Assembly (NCBI GenBank): GCA_949372595.1
Contig: CASIAN010000004.1
Coordinates: 1-64,000 of the forward strand
Direction: 5' to 3'
From: CPC320 sp002336405
Lineage (GTDB): Bacteria; Pseudomonadota; Alphaproteobacteria; Rhodobacterales; Rhodobacteraceae
Length of the DNA stretch: 64,000 nucleotides
The translations under genes were made by a program, and so were the position numbers. The notes beneath the pieces are model-generated. The model was not told the DNA's origin. It did not search any database and was given only the letters and a program-made list of their open reading frames with translations. The stretch's first letter is position 1; every line of letters begins with the position of its first letter. Positions 25,042 to 34,844 of this stretch are shown here, one piece after another.

Positions 25042-26244
25042 ATGTCCATGACGCGCACAAAAGCAACGTTTGCCCCGCCGGTTATGCAGGCGCTGAGATG
25101 GCTCGACGACCATACGTTTTCACCCACACATCCGCTGATTAATGTCAGTCAGGCCGCGCCGGTTGAGCCGCCACCACAGGTCTTGCGCGCTGAAATGGCC
25201 CGCTTGGTACAAGACGAGCCCGACACACATGTATATGGACCGGTATTAGGGCTGCCTGCGCTGCGCACCGAAATTGCCAAACGTTGGTGCACGGATTACG
25301 CTGGTGACATTGCGCCATCACACGTAGCCGTGACCGCAGGCTGCAATCAGGCCTTCGCCGCAGCCGTTGCCTGTCTGACCGATCAAGGGGACGAGATCAT
25401 TCTGCCCGTCCCTTGGTATTTTAATCATAAAATGTGCCTCGATATGGCCGGGGTGACGGCGCGTGCCCTGCCAACCGATACCCAGATGCTGCCAGACCCC
25501 GCTCAGGCTGCGCATCTGATCACCCCACGCACCAAGGCGATTGCCTTGGTCAGCCCCAACAATCCCGCGGGCGTGGAATATCCTGAATCTCTCATCTCGG
25601 ACTTCTTCGCCTTGGCGCAATCCCATAAAATTGCGCTGATCCTCGATGAGACGTATCGCGATTTTGACAGCCGCCCCCAGCCTCCACACCGATTGTTTCA
25701 AAACCTGAACTGGTCCGACACATTGGTGCAGTTATATTCATTTTCAAAAGCTTACCGCCTAACCGGACACCGGGTTGGGGCGCTTGTGGCCAGCCGATCT
25801 CGGCTTGGCGAGATTGAAAAATTTCTCGACAGCATCGCAATCTGTGCCCCACAACTGGGGCAGCATGCAGCGCTTTGGGCGATGCAGAACCTACGCGACT
25901 GGCTGGCGGCAGAGCGATTGGAGATACTTGATCGGCGGCGGGCAATTTCGCAGGGTTTTAACACCCTAAAGCCTGAGGGCTGGCAATTGCTGGGACTTGG
26001 CGCTTATTTCGCCTATTTCCGGCACCCTTTCGCATTGCCCTCAGATCAATTGGCGCAGCGTATGGTGCGCGATATCGGGGTATTGGCCTTGCCTGGCACA
26101 ATGTTCACACCACCCGGTGACCCGCGCGGGGAGACTGAAATCCGGGTCGCCTTTGCAAATATTGACAAAACTGAGATCGAAAATCTCTTCACCCGACTGC
26201 AGAGCCTGCGCTTGTCGCTTGCTCAGCCCGTCTCAGACGCGTAA
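25042..26244 (+). CDS. Pyridoxal-phosphate aminotransferase, class I/II
   Basis: A fold-type I aminotransferase of 400 residues. The PLP lysine is in SFSKAYRLTGHRVGAL (about 234-249), the NPAG motif (SPNNPAGVEYPES) is near residue 172, the YRDF/ILDETYRDFDS segment near 200 and the terminal Arg in ETEIRVAFANID near 370. The amino donor and acceptor cannot be read. ATG 25042 is chosen; a second ATG is two codons on. It is followed by the PpiD-like gene after 46 bases. Confidence 0.9.
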   Translation: MSMTRTKATFAPPVMQALRWLDDHTFSPTHPLINVSQAAPVEPPPQVLRAEMARLVQDEPDTHVYGPVLGLPALRTEIAKRWCTDYAGDIAPSHVAVTAGCNQAFAAAVACLTDQGDEIILPVPWYFNHKMCLDMAGVTARALPTDTQMLPDPAQAAHLITPRTKAIALVSPNNPAGVEYPESLISDFFALAQSHKIALILDETYRDFDSRPQPPHRLFQNLNWSDTLVQLYSFSKAYRLTGHRVGALVASRSRLGEIEKFLDSIAICAPQLGQHAALWAMQNLRDWLAAERLEILDRRRAISQGFNTLKPEGWQLLGLGAYFAYFRHPFALPSDQLAQRMVRDIGVLALPGTMFTPPGDPRGETEIRVAFANIDKTEIENLFTRLQSLRLSLAQPVSDA

Positions 26245-26290
26245 ACAGCGTCAAAGCGGCACCCAAACCGACAGATCTCAAGGAGGCATT

Positions 26291-28138
26291 ATGGCATTGC
26301 GTGGAACTTCTATATCCAAAGGATTCGTTTGGGTTATCTTGGCCTTACTGATTGTCGGCTTGGCGGGCTTTGGTGCCACCAACCTGTCCGGCACTGTCAG
26401 GTCTGTTGGGGCAGTTGGTGACAAACAAATCGACGTCCAACGCTATGTGCGCGCCCTTCAAGAAGAGATGCGCAGAGTTCAACAACAGGTCGGGCAGCCG
26501 ATTAGCTTTCAACAAGCCGAGGCCTTCGGTATCGACCAACAAGTTTTGCAACAACTGCTGGTCGCACGGGCCATTGATCATGAAGCCAGCGGTTTGGGTC
26601 TGTCCATTGGCGATGAGAACCTGCGCCAACAGGTTGTCGGCGTCTCTGCATTTCAAAGCATCGATGGCAGTTTCAGCAGAGATAATTATAGATTCGCTCT
26701 TGAAAATGCCGGTTTGAGCGAGGCCGAATTTGAGGCCAATATGCGTGAAGAAACAGCCCGTTCACTGATTCAAGCCGCTGTGGTGTCTGGGCTGACGATG
26801 CCAGATTCTTATGCCAATCAGCTGCTCAATTACATTGGCGAGCGCCGTAATTTCACTTGGGCGCGCATTGACGCCACCAATTTGGATGCGGCTATTGCCG
26901 CCCCGACCGAAACCGTGTTGCAAGCCTTCTATTCCGAAAATTTGGCACTTTACACGACGCCCGAGATCAAACAAATCAGCTATGTTCAACTGACACCGGC
27001 ACAATTGGTGGATGGGGTTGAGGTCAGCGTCGACGCAATCGCTGGGCTGTACGAGGCCCGTGATGCAGAATTTAACAAACCCGAACGTCGCTTGGTCGAC
27101 CGTTTGGCTTTTGTCGACGCCACTGAGGCGTCGCAGGCCAAAGCCCAGATCGAAGTGGACGCCATCAGTTTCGACCGTCTGGTTGAAGACCGCGGACTGG
27201 CGTTGACCGATGTTGATATGGGAGATTTGGATCAAGTGGCCTTGGGCGCAGCTGGTGTGGCAGTATTCGCCGCCGAGCTTGACCAAGTTGTTGGTCCGTT
27301 TGACACCGCGATCGGGCCGGCCTTGTTTCGCGTGAACGGGATCCTAAAGGCCCAAGCCACATCGCTAGAGGCGGCCAGTGGACCACTGCGCAATGAATTG
27401 GCGCTCGATCTGGCGCGTGCGGAGATCGATGAGCAAGTGGCCAATATTGATGATCTGCTGGCTGCCGGTGCCACTTTGGAAGAATTGGCGGGCGAGACAG
27501 AGATGGAATTGCAAACTGTCGATTGGCACAGCGAGGTCTCTCAAGGGCTTGCCGCCTATCAAGAGTTTAAAGTTGCGGCTGCCACTGTGACTGAGGACGG
27601 ATTTCCCAAACTGATCGCCCTGCCGGACGGTGGCGTCTTTGCGCTGCGCTTAAATGGCATCGTGCCGCCAGCGCCAAAACCGTTGGAGACGGTTCGCGAG
27701 GCGGTTGTTGAACACTGGACCAAGACTGAAACAATGGCGCATCTACGCCGCAAAGGCGAAGCTCTCTCTGCCGGCCTGACCGCCAACGCAAGTTTTGAAA
27801 GCCTTGATCTGCGCGCACAAACAGAAACCGAACGCACGCGGCGCGATTATGTCGAAGGCGCACCCAACGCGTTAATCACACAGGTTTTCGACGCCGCCAC
27901 CGGTACGATTACCATACTGGATGATGCTGACAGCGTTGTTTTGGTCCGGCTCGACGCGGTATTGCCGCGCGCCCAAGACGTGGCTTTAGATGGGCCAATG
28001 CGTGATGCGATCAATGCACAGGCGACCAATGACCTGTCACAGGATATCTTTGCCGCCTTTGCCCGCGACCTCCAAACCCGCATCGGTTTTGAATTGGATC
28101 AACAAGCTTTGAATGCGGTCCACGCTCAATTTCAGTAA
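26291..28138 (+). CDS. PpiD-like peptidylprolyl isomerase / SurA-type chaperone
   Basis: A membrane-anchored periplasmic foldase. The ATG at 26291 follows AAGGAGG and gives 615 residues starting with an N-terminal membrane anchor (about 12-33; VWVILALLIVGLAGFGATNL). A SurA-type N-terminal chaperone domain follows (about 45-170), then a parvulin region (about 235-360) and a long C-terminal part. Compared with E. coli PpiD the parvulin motifs are weak, as is normal for this enzyme-poor family. It may assist outer-membrane protein folding. It is just upstream of trpE. Confidence 0.88.
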   Translation: MALRGTSISKGFVWVILALLIVGLAGFGATNLSGTVRSVGAVGDKQIDVQRYVRALQEEMRRVQQQVGQPISFQQAEAFGIDQQVLQQLLVARAIDHEASGLGLSIGDENLRQQVVGVSAFQSIDGSFSRDNYRFALENAGLSEAEFEANMREETARSLIQAAVVSGLTMPDSYANQLLNYIGERRNFTWARIDATNLDAAIAAPTETVLQAFYSENLALYTTPEIKQISYVQLTPAQLVDGVEVSVDAIAGLYEARDAEFNKPERRLVDRLAFVDATEASQAKAQIEVDAISFDRLVEDRGLALTDVDMGDLDQVALGAAGVAVFAAELDQVVGPFDTAIGPALFRVNGILKAQATSLEAASGPLRNELALDLARAEIDEQVANIDDLLAAGATLEELAGETEMELQTVDWHSEVSQGLAAYQEFKVAAATVTEDGFPKLIALPDGGVFALRLNGIVPPAPKPLETVREAVVEHWTKTETMAHLRRKGEALSAGLTANASFESLDLRAQTETERTRRDYVEGAPNALITQVFDAATGTITILDDADSVVLVRLDAVLPRAQDVALDGPMRDAINAQATNDLSQDIFAAFARDLQTRIGFELDQQALNAVHAQFQ

Positions 28139-28162
28139 CACCTTTCATAAAAAGGAGCTGGC

Positions 28163-29674
28163 ATGACGCTGACCCCGGAGTTCGCCGAATTTGAAACAGC
28201 CTATCTAAAGGGTGAAAACCAGATTGTTTTCACCCGCCTTGCTGCTGATCTGGATACGCCGGTCTCCCTGATGCTGAAGCTAACCGGCGCGGCGCGCGAT
28301 GCCTTTATGCTCGAATCAGTGACCGGGGGCGAAGTCCGTGGTCGCTATTCTATCATTGGGATGAAGCCCGATATCATCTGGACTTGCCGTGGACTTCACA
28401 GTCAGGTCAACCGTCAAGCGCGATTTGACCCTGATCATTCCGAACCACAAAAAGGCCCGCCGCTTGATGTTTTGCGCGCCTTGATTGAAGAAAGTCGGAT
28501 TGACCTGCCCGAGGATATGCCACAAGCCGCCGCAGGTTTTTTCGGGTATCTGGGCTATGATATGATCCGGCTGGTCGAACATCTGCCCAATATCAATCCC
28601 GATCCGCTGGGTCTGCCCGATGCCGTGATGCTGCGCCCGTCGGTCATCGTGGTGCTTGACGGGGTAAAAAGCGAGGTGACGGTGGTGTCGCCTGCTTGGG
28701 TCAGTGACGGGCAATCAGCGCGGGCCGCCTATGCGCAAGCCGCCGAACGGGTGATGGACGCGGTACGCGACCTGGAGCGGGCACTTCCGCAAGTCAACCG
28801 CGATTTGGGAGAAGCGGCCGACATTTCGCCTCCAGTCTCAAATTTCACTAAATCCGGCTATCTTTCGGCGGTTGAAAAGGCCAAGGATTATATCCGCGAC
28901 GGCGACATTTTTCAGGTTGTCCCCTCGCAGCGCTGGACACAGAATTTCCCGCTGCCGCCGTTTTCTTTGTACCGGTCACTGCGTCAAACCAACCCATCAC
29001 CGTTTATGTTTTATTTTAATTTTGGTGGTTTCCAAGTGGTGGGTGCCAGCCCCGAAATTCTTGTGCGGGTCTTTGGGCAAGAAGTGACCATTCGACCAAT
29101 TGCCGGAACCCGTCGACGGGGCGCAACCCCAGAAGAAGACCGCGCCTTGGAAGCCGAACTCTTGGCAGATAAAAAAGAACTGGCAGAGCATTTGATGTTG
29201 CTCGATCTCGGTCGCAATGACGTAGGCCGCGTCGCGAAAATAGGCAGCGTCCGGCCAACCGAGGAATTTACCATCGAACGCTACTCGCATGTGATGCATA
29301 TTGTGTCCAACGTCGTTGGCACTCTGGCCGATAATCAGGATCCGCTATCGGCATTTTTTGCGGGCATGCCAGCTGGTACCGTCAGCGGTGCGCCGAAGGT
29401 GCGGGCAATGGAAATTATTGACGAGTTAGAACCAGAAAAACGCGGCATTTACGGCGGTGGATTGGGCTATATCAGCGCGGGCGGTGATATGGATATGTGT
29501 ATTGCGCTCCGTACAGCGGTGATTAAGGATAAGAAGCTTTATATTCAAGCAGGCGGCGGGGTCGTTTATGACAGTGATCCCGAGGCCGAACATCAAGAAA
29601 CCATCGATAAATCGAACGCGATCCGGCGCGCAGCGGCAGATGCAGCGCGCTTTAACGGTGGATCAAACAGCTAG
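28163..29674 (+). CDS. trpE: Anthranilate synthase component I
   Basis: TrpE converts chorismate and ammonia from TrpG to anthranilate, the first step to tryptophan. The 503 residues hold the tryptophan-feedback region (FMLESVTGGEVRGRYSIIG, about 50-68) and the chorismate-binding domain with RWTQNFPLPPFSLYRSLRQ, PIAGTRRRG, LDLGRNDVGRV, FFAGMPAGTVSGAPKVRAME and the AGGGVVYDSDPE end. It has an AAAAGGAG ribosome binding site. trpG lies 1.4 kb away behind an opposite-strand gene, so trpE is not in the trpGDC operon. Confidence 0.97.
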   Translation: MTLTPEFAEFETAYLKGENQIVFTRLAADLDTPVSLMLKLTGAARDAFMLESVTGGEVRGRYSIIGMKPDIIWTCRGLHSQVNRQARFDPDHSEPQKGPPLDVLRALIEESRIDLPEDMPQAAAGFFGYLGYDMIRLVEHLPNINPDPLGLPDAVMLRPSVIVVLDGVKSEVTVVSPAWVSDGQSARAAYAQAAERVMDAVRDLERALPQVNRDLGEAADISPPVSNFTKSGYLSAVEKAKDYIRDGDIFQVVPSQRWTQNFPLPPFSLYRSLRQTNPSPFMFYFNFGGFQVVGASPEILVRVFGQEVTIRPIAGTRRRGATPEEDRALEAELLADKKELAEHLMLLDLGRNDVGRVAKIGSVRPTEEFTIERYSHVMHIVSNVVGTLADNQDPLSAFFAGMPAGTVSGAPKVRAMEIIDELEPEKRGIYGGGLGYISAGGDMDMCIALRTAVIKDKKLYIQAGGGVVYDSDPEAEHQETIDKSNAIRRAAADAARFNGGSNS

Positions 29675-29684
29675 GTATTCTGGC

Positions 29685-30923
29685 TCACTTCATGCCATCA
29701 GCCAGCAGCACGGTCGAGATCGGCGCCAGCGCGACATGGTTGACCCGGTCCTGCAACCCCCAAAGTATGAGGGCTTTTATGGTTTCAGACCGCAACCTGC
29801 CAATCATGATAACCGTTCCATCGCTGCGGGCTTTCCGGGTTGCCTGATCCAAGAATTTTCGAATTACCCGTGCAGACTGGCCTTTGCTATCGAAATCCCG
29901 GAAAATGGTGGCTGCTGGAACACCAGATTTCTGCGCCAATGTCCGCGCCGCGTTTAGTGGTGTTGGAAACAGTACAAGTCCGTGGCCGGTGGCCTTTAAA
30001 AGCCGGGTCACTCTGTCTGAAACAGAAAGGCTCGCCTGCACACCGCCCCGCCGCGCCTCCATTACAGCGACCGCTTGCGGCAGTTTGCGCAGATCGTTTT
30101 GCAGCATTTTCCGCGCGGTGTCAGGTGTAACTTCCTCGGCAAATTCTGCCAAAACCATCACTTCAAAGCCCCGCCGGCGATAGGTTTTCATCGCCACATC
30201 AGCGCCCGTCCAACTGGCGTCCAGCGCAAAAGTGATTGGATAGGGAAATGCCTTCAGAATATCAAGATCAATGCTGTGTGCGCCGTCATCCAGCAAGACA
30301 ATCGACATTTTTGGCTGGTCCGGGTCAATGTCTAAAGGCTCAGAAAACCGCATCAGCGCAGGTTTGGCCCCGGACGCGTTGTTGCGAAGGGGTTGATCTT
30401 TGGTGGCTGCGGTTTCGCTGTTTTTGCGCTTGCGGTTAATCTCGGCCGCAAAACTTGTAAGACTGCTTGCGGGCGCCGTTTCCGGTACAACGACTGCCAG
30501 CGGCGTCTCAATTTTACGGTACAACGGCGCCATACGGGCATTGCCAATCACCACGCCCTTGTCACGCGGTGTGAGTGAAACGTCACCCGGAACGGTTTGT
30601 TTTGGTGCTGTGGCAAATTCAGGAAAAGAAATTCCAACGACTTCCAATCGGCCCGACCGGATTTGCGGGTTTTCAGGCGCGCGGACCATCAACTCTGGCC
30701 CAACGGGTTTAGAGGGGTCTTTCACCGATCTCAAAGGGCTGATGACGATAACATCAGTGGCCGGCACCAACCGCGCGTTTGGTAAATCAGAAGTAACCTC
30801 GGGCGGCTCTGACGGGCCCCCGGCAACCCCGGCTTGTGGGCCTGTTAGCAAAGACAGACCCGCAAGCGCGGCCACCGCAACTATAAGACCGCAAACCATA
30901 CCGATTACCATGCCACGTGTCAC
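29685..30923 (-). CDS. Divergent polysaccharide deacetylase family protein
   Basis: A membrane-anchored protein with a C-terminal YibQ-type (divergent polysaccharide deacetylase) NodB-like domain at about residues 190-400 (SIVLLDDGAHSIDLDILKAFPYPITFALD, EVMVLAEFAEE). The first helix MTRGMVIGMVCGLIVAVAALAG is followed by a proline-rich periplasmic linker. The GTG at 30923 is chosen because AAGGAAC precedes it and the anchor then sits at the N-terminus; ATG 30959 is the main alternative. Catalytic activity in this family is unproven. It converges on trpE with ten bases between stops and is divergent from trpG. Confidence 0.85.
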   Translation of the reverse strand: MTRGMVIGMVCGLIVAVAALAGLSLLTGPQAGVAGGPSEPPEVTSDLPNARLVPATDVIVISPLRSVKDPSKPVGPELMVRAPENPQIRSGRLEVVGISFPEFATAPKQTVPGDVSLTPRDKGVVIGNARMAPLYRKIETPLAVVVPETAPASSLTSFAAEINRKRKNSETAATKDQPLRNNASGAKPALMRFSEPLDIDPDQPKMSIVLLDDGAHSIDLDILKAFPYPITFALDASWTGADVAMKTYRRRGFEVMVLAEFAEEVTPDTARKMLQNDLRKLPQAVAVMEARRGGVQASLSVSDRVTRLLKATGHGLVLFPTPLNAARTLAQKSGVPAATIFRDFDSKGQSARVIRKFLDQATRKARSDGTVIMIGRLRSETIKALILWGLQDRVNHVALAPISTVLLADGMK

Positions 30924-31059
30924 GCCGTTGTTCCTTGCTTCTTTTTCACAACTCACCATTTTTAACTCTTGCGCCCCTTGACGGTGGGACGCAACCCTGA
31001 CCATGTATACCGCGACCATGGCGTGGGCCTCTAGCCCCTTTAGAGCAAAGACGTAAAAA

Positions 31060-31641
31060 ATGCTGCTGCTGATCGATAATTATGACAGTTTCACTTATAA
31101 TGTGGTGCATTATTTGGGTGAATTGGGGGCTAATGTTGTGGTCAGGCGCAACGATGCAGTGACAGTCAATGAAGCGATGGCGATGAAACCTGCTGGAATT
31201 GTCTTGGCGCCGGGCCCGTGCGATCCGGATAAAGCCGGGGTCTGTCTGGGTCTCACAGCGGCCGCCGCCGCCACGCAGACACCCCTTTTGGGCGTCTGTT
31301 TGGGGCACCAGACCATCGGACAGGCCTTTGGCGGGCGGGTGGTGCGCTGTCACGAGATCGTGCATGGCAAGATGGGCCGGATGCAGCATCGCGCAACCGG
31401 TTTGTTTGCCGGATTGCCCAGTCCGTTCCAAGCCACACGGTATCATTCGTTGGTGGTCGAGCGCGAGAGTCTGCCCGCCTGTCTTGAGGTGACGGCTGAT
31501 CTTGAAGATGGCACCATTATGGGACTGCAACACCGTGACCTTCCGATACACGGGGTACAGTTCCACCCTGAATCAATCGCGTCAGAGCACGGCCACGCGC
31601 TGTTTGATAATTTTCTCAAATCAATGAAAGTTGCGGCATGA
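31060..31641 (+). CDS. trpG: Anthranilate synthase component II (glutamine amidotransferase)
   Basis: TrpG supplies ammonia from glutamine to TrpE. It is a class I amidotransferase of 193 residues with IDNYDSFTYNVVHYLGELGA (about 5-24), the oxyanion strand LAPGPCDPDKAG, the nucleophile Cys in GVCLGHQTIGQAFGG (Cys about 80) and the HGVQFHPESIAS triad end (about 167-178). It overlaps trpD by four bases and starts the trpG-trpD-trpC-moaC-(nuclease)-moeA operon. Confidence 0.97.
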   Translation: MLLLIDNYDSFTYNVVHYLGELGANVVVRRNDAVTVNEAMAMKPAGIVLAPGPCDPDKAGVCLGLTAAAAATQTPLLGVCLGHQTIGQAFGGRVVRCHEIVHGKMGRMQHRATGLFAGLPSPFQATRYHSLVVERESLPACLEVTADLEDGTIMGLQHRDLPIHGVQFHPESIASEHGHALFDNFLKSMKVAA

Positions 31642-32660
31642 GTGATCAGCTGAAAACTCTTATAGGTGCAGCGGCCGACCGACCATTGACCCGCGCCGAG
31701 GCCGAGATCGCCTTTACCTTGCTGTTTGAAGGCCAAGCCACCCCCAGCCAGATCGGTGGATTGTTGATGGCCATGCGCACACGGGGCGAAACCGTGGAAG
31801 AATATGCCGCCGCCGCCGCCGTGATGCGGGGCAAATGCCACCGCGTGCGCGCACCGCAGGGGGCAATGGATATTGTCGGCACAGGGGGCGATGGCAAGGG
31901 AACACTGAACATTTCAACCGCCACCGCCTTTGTGGTGGCCGGGGCCGGTGTTCCGGTTGCCAAACACGGCAATCGCAACCTGTCGTCAAAATCCGGCGCC
32001 GCGGACGCGCTGTCGCAGATGGGCATCAATGTCATGGTGGGCCCAGCGGTTGTGGAAAAATCTTTAAGCAGCGCCGGCATCGGCTTTATGATGGCACCGA
32101 TGCACCATCCCGCCATGGCCCATGTCGGGCCGGTGCGCGCTGAATTGGGCACCCGCACGATTTTCAACATCCTCGGACCACTGACCAACCCTGCCGGTGT
32201 CAAACGCCAATTAACCGGTGCGTTCAGCCGGGATTTAATCCTGCCAATGGCGCAAACACTTGGACAACTTGGCTCTGAATGTGCCTGGCTGGTTCACGGC
32301 AGCGATGGCACCGATGAATTGACGATCACTGGCGTTAGTTGGGTTGCGATGCTCAATACCGATGGCACCGTGACCGAGACCGAGGTACACCCCGACGCCT
32401 TTGGGCTGCCGGTCCATCCGTTCGAGGCTATTGTTGGTGGCACTCCACACCATAACGCCACCGCGTTTCGCGACTTGTTGAACGGCGCGCACAGCGCTTA
32501 CCGCGATGCGGTTCTGCTGAATGCGGCCGCAGCGCTGATCGTGGCCGGTGTTGCAGATGATAACGCCCAAGCGGTAGACATGGCCCGTCACAGTATCGAC
32601 AGCGGTACAGCAAAAGACAAGATCGACACCGTCGCCCGGATCACATCGGAGACTTCATGA
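31638..32660 (+). CDS. trpD: Anthranilate phosphoribosyltransferase
   Basis: TrpD transfers phosphoribose from PRPP to anthranilate. The 340 residues show the signature GTGGDGKGTLNISTATAFV (about 81-99), KHGNRNLSSKSGAADAL (about 108-124), the MHHPAMAHVGPVRAELG segment and RTIFNILGPLTNP (about 172-184). It overlaps trpG and trpC by four bases on each side, so the three are tightly coupled. Confidence 0.97.
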   Translation: MSDQLKTLIGAAADRPLTRAEAEIAFTLLFEGQATPSQIGGLLMAMRTRGETVEEYAAAAAVMRGKCHRVRAPQGAMDIVGTGGDGKGTLNISTATAFVVAGAGVPVAKHGNRNLSSKSGAADALSQMGINVMVGPAVVEKSLSSAGIGFMMAPMHHPAMAHVGPVRAELGTRTIFNILGPLTNPAGVKRQLTGAFSRDLILPMAQTLGQLGSECAWLVHGSDGTDELTITGVSWVAMLNTDGTVTETEVHPDAFGLPVHPFEAIVGGTPHHNATAFRDLLNGAHSAYRDAVLLNAAAALIVAGVADDNAQAVDMARHSIDSGTAKDKIDTVARITSETS

Positions 32661-33469
32661 GCCTGACCATCCTCGACAAAATAAAAGCCTATAAATTGCA
32701 AGAAGTGGCCGCCGACAAAGCCTCAAAACCCCTTGCTGAAATAGAATCTGAAGCCCGTGAGGCCAGCCCGCCAAGGGGTTTTGCCTCAGCGTTGATACAG
32801 GCTGCAAGCACCGGTTATGGCCTGATTGCCGAGGTGAAGAAAGCCAGCCCCTCAAAGGGTTTGATCCGCGCAGATTTCGATGCTGCAAAATTGGCCCAAG
32901 CCTATGAAGCGGGGGGAGCTTGCTGCCTGTCAATTCTGACTGACACCCCAAGTTTTCAGGGCGCAAAATCGTTTTTGTCGTCAGCGCGAGCGGCGACCAA
33001 GCTGCCGGCACTGCGCAAAGATTTCATGTATGATACCTATCAGGTTGCCGAGGCGCGGGCTCTTGGTGCGGATTGCATTTTGATCATCATGGCCTCGGTG
33101 TCGGATGCGCAGGCTGCCGAATTGGAACAGGCTGCGTTTGACTGGGGCATGGACGTGTTGATCGAAGTGCATGATGGCTCAGAATTGGATCGGGCGCTGG
33201 CACTATCGTCGCCCTTGATTGGTGTCAACAATCGCAATCTGAAAACGTTTGAAACCAGCCTCGACACCACCCGTATTTTGTCGCAACGGGTGCCTGCGGG
33301 GCGTCATTTGGTGTCAGAATCAGGTTTGAGCACGCCCGCTGATCTGGCGGCAATGGCCGGCTTTGGTGCCCGCAGCTTTTTAATCGGTGAAAGCCTGATG
33401 CGGCAACCGGACGTAGAGCAGGCGACGCGCAGCCTGCTGGCCAATCCGGCATTGACGGGGGCAGCGTAA
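32657..33469 (+). CDS. trpC: Indole-3-glycerol phosphate synthase
   Basis: TrpC closes the indole ring to give indole-3-glycerol phosphate. The 270 residues form a TIM barrel with IAEVKKASPSKGLIRADFD (about 56-74), LSILTDTPSFQG, LRKDFMYDTYQV (catalytic Lys, about 116-127), IGVNNRNLKTFETSLD and VSESGLSTPADLA, GFGARSFLIGESLM. The trpF and trpBA genes are not present here. The stop shares one base with the moaC start. Confidence 0.97.
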   Translation: MSLTILDKIKAYKLQEVAADKASKPLAEIESEAREASPPRGFASALIQAASTGYGLIAEVKKASPSKGLIRADFDAAKLAQAYEAGGACCLSILTDTPSFQGAKSFLSSARAATKLPALRKDFMYDTYQVAEARALGADCILIIMASVSDAQAAELEQAAFDWGMDVLIEVHDGSELDRALALSSPLIGVNNRNLKTFETSLDTTRILSQRVPAGRHLVSESGLSTPADLAAMAGFGARSFLIGESLMRQPDVEQATRSLLANPALTGAA

Positions 33470-33945
33470 TGGCAGACCTCACCCATTTTGACGGTCAGGG
33501 CGCAGCGCATATGGTCGACGTGTCTGAAAAAGCCATCACATCCCGAATTGCCGAAGCCGTAGGTAACATTAAGATGGCACAGGAAACTTATGATATTATT
33601 GTCGAAAACCGAGCCAAAAAGGGTGACGTTCTAGGGGTTGCCCGGCTGGCAGGCATCATGGGAACAAAGAAAACATCCGATCTGATCCCCTTGTGTCACC
33701 CGTTGCCGATCAGCAAAGTGGCGATTGAATTGATCCCTGATCCGACGCTACCCGGCGTGCGTATTCACGCAACGGTTAAGACCACTGGTCAAACTGGCGT
33801 GGAAATGGAGGCATTGAGCGCGGTAAGTATCACGGCCCTAACAATCTATGACATGACCAAGGCGGTGGATAAGGCAATGCAGATTGGCGGCATCCACGTC
33901 GTCTTGAAAGATGGCGGAAAATCAGGGCGCTATGAGGTTTCATGA
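33469..33945 (+). CDS. moaC: Cyclic pyranopterin monophosphate synthase
   Basis: MoaC turns the MoaA product into cyclic pyranopterin monophosphate, the first stable intermediate of molybdenum cofactor synthesis. The 158 residues match the usual length. The signature KKTSDLIPLCHPLPISKV (about 65-82) and TGVEMEALSAVSITALTIYDMTKAVDK (catalytic Lys and Asp region, about 108-134) are intact. It ends in an ATGA overlap with the inserted nuclease gene, not with moeA. Confidence 0.97.
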   Translation: MADLTHFDGQGAAHMVDVSEKAITSRIAEAVGNIKMAQETYDIIVENRAKKGDVLGVARLAGIMGTKKTSDLIPLCHPLPISKVAIELIPDPTLPGVRIHATVKTTGQTGVEMEALSAVSITALTIYDMTKAVDKAMQIGGIHVVLKDGGKSGRYEVS

Positions 33946-34844
33946 ATGTAAACGGTCGATCATTGCAACTATTTTTTACGGATGGTCGTCCAGACGGAAT
34001 GCTAACTGCCGAGGTTTTCAACTGGACAGGCCATGTTCTTAGAATACCACGAACGCAGTTAAAGGAGGCTTTGGCACGTCCAGAAACTGATTACACCGGC
34101 GTGTATATTTTGATCGGTGACCTTGACGGTCGCAATTTGGCTTATATTGGCGAAGCAGAGAAGCTTTCAAAGCGCATCAAAGAACATGCCGTGCAAAAGG
34201 ATTGGTGGGACAACGCTGTGTTGATCACAACTGCCGCAAACAGTCTGCATAAAGCGCATGTGAAATACTTAGAATCTCGTTTGGTCGAAATTGCAAAAAA
34301 TATCAGTCACTCGAGTTTAGAAAACGCGAATATACCGCCAAAAAGCAGTTTATCTGAAGCTGATATAGCGAATATGGAATCTTTCTTGGAAACGCTTCAA
34401 ATTGTTCTGCCCGCCATCCGGGTCGATACGTTTTTAGATAAGTCAGTGGCTGTCTCTTCCGATGCAGGACAGCAAGAAACTCCAGTTATTGTCTTCGAAT
34501 TAGTAAAGCCTAGGTCTGGCGTGAACGCTAAAGCCTTTTTAAGAAAAGGTGAACTCGTTGTTCAAGCAGGATCGTTAGGGCGGGATAAATGGGTTGGTGA
34601 TACCACACAAAAAACCCATTATCACAAATTATATCATGAATTATGCAATAATGGCACTCTTGTCATAGATGGAGACCAAACACGATTTACAAAAAACTAC
34701 GCATTTTCTAGCCCAAGCGCAGCAGGCGCTATTGTTAACGGCCGGTCCACAAATGGACGCACAGAGTGGAAATTAGCCCACGATGGACGGACATATGAGC
34801 AATGGGAAAATGATCAGATGGCAGAAGACAGCAAAATATTATGA
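33942..34844 (+). CDS. GIY-YIG nuclease family protein with DUF4357 domain
   Basis: The product has 300 residues. An N-terminal GIY-YIG domain (about residues 45-130) shows TGVYILIGD as the GVY strand and LAYIGEAEKLSKRIKEH as the YIG strand with the conserved Arg, and a later Glu (KYLESRLVEIA). A C-terminal DUF4357 domain (about 185-295) has AKAFLRKGELVVQAGS and SPSAAGAIVNGRSTNGRTEW. Such proteins are found near mobile and restriction loci; role unknown. It overlaps moaC and moeA by ATGA on both sides, although those genes are usually adjacent, and it looks more AT-rich than its neighbours, suggesting a clean insertion. Confidence 0.88.
   Translation: MNVNGRSLQLFFTDGRPDGMLTAEVFNWTGHVLRIPRTQLKEALARPETDYTGVYILIGDLDGRNLAYIGEAEKLSKRIKEHAVQKDWWDNAVLITTAANSLHKAHVKYLESRLVEIAKNISHSSLENANIPPKSSLSEADIANMESFLETLQIVLPAIRVDTFLDKSVAVSSDAGQQETPVIVFELVKPRSGVNAKAFLRKGELVVQAGSLGRDKWVGDTTQKTHYHKLYHELCNNGTLVIDGDQTRFTKNYAFSSPSAAGAIVNGRSTNGRTEWKLAHDGRTYEQWENDQMAEDSKIL

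Noticed and set aside
25997..26290. N-terminal extension of the PpiD-like frame
   Set aside because: The extension overlaps the aminotransferase gene; AAGGAGG and the membrane anchor place the start at 26291.
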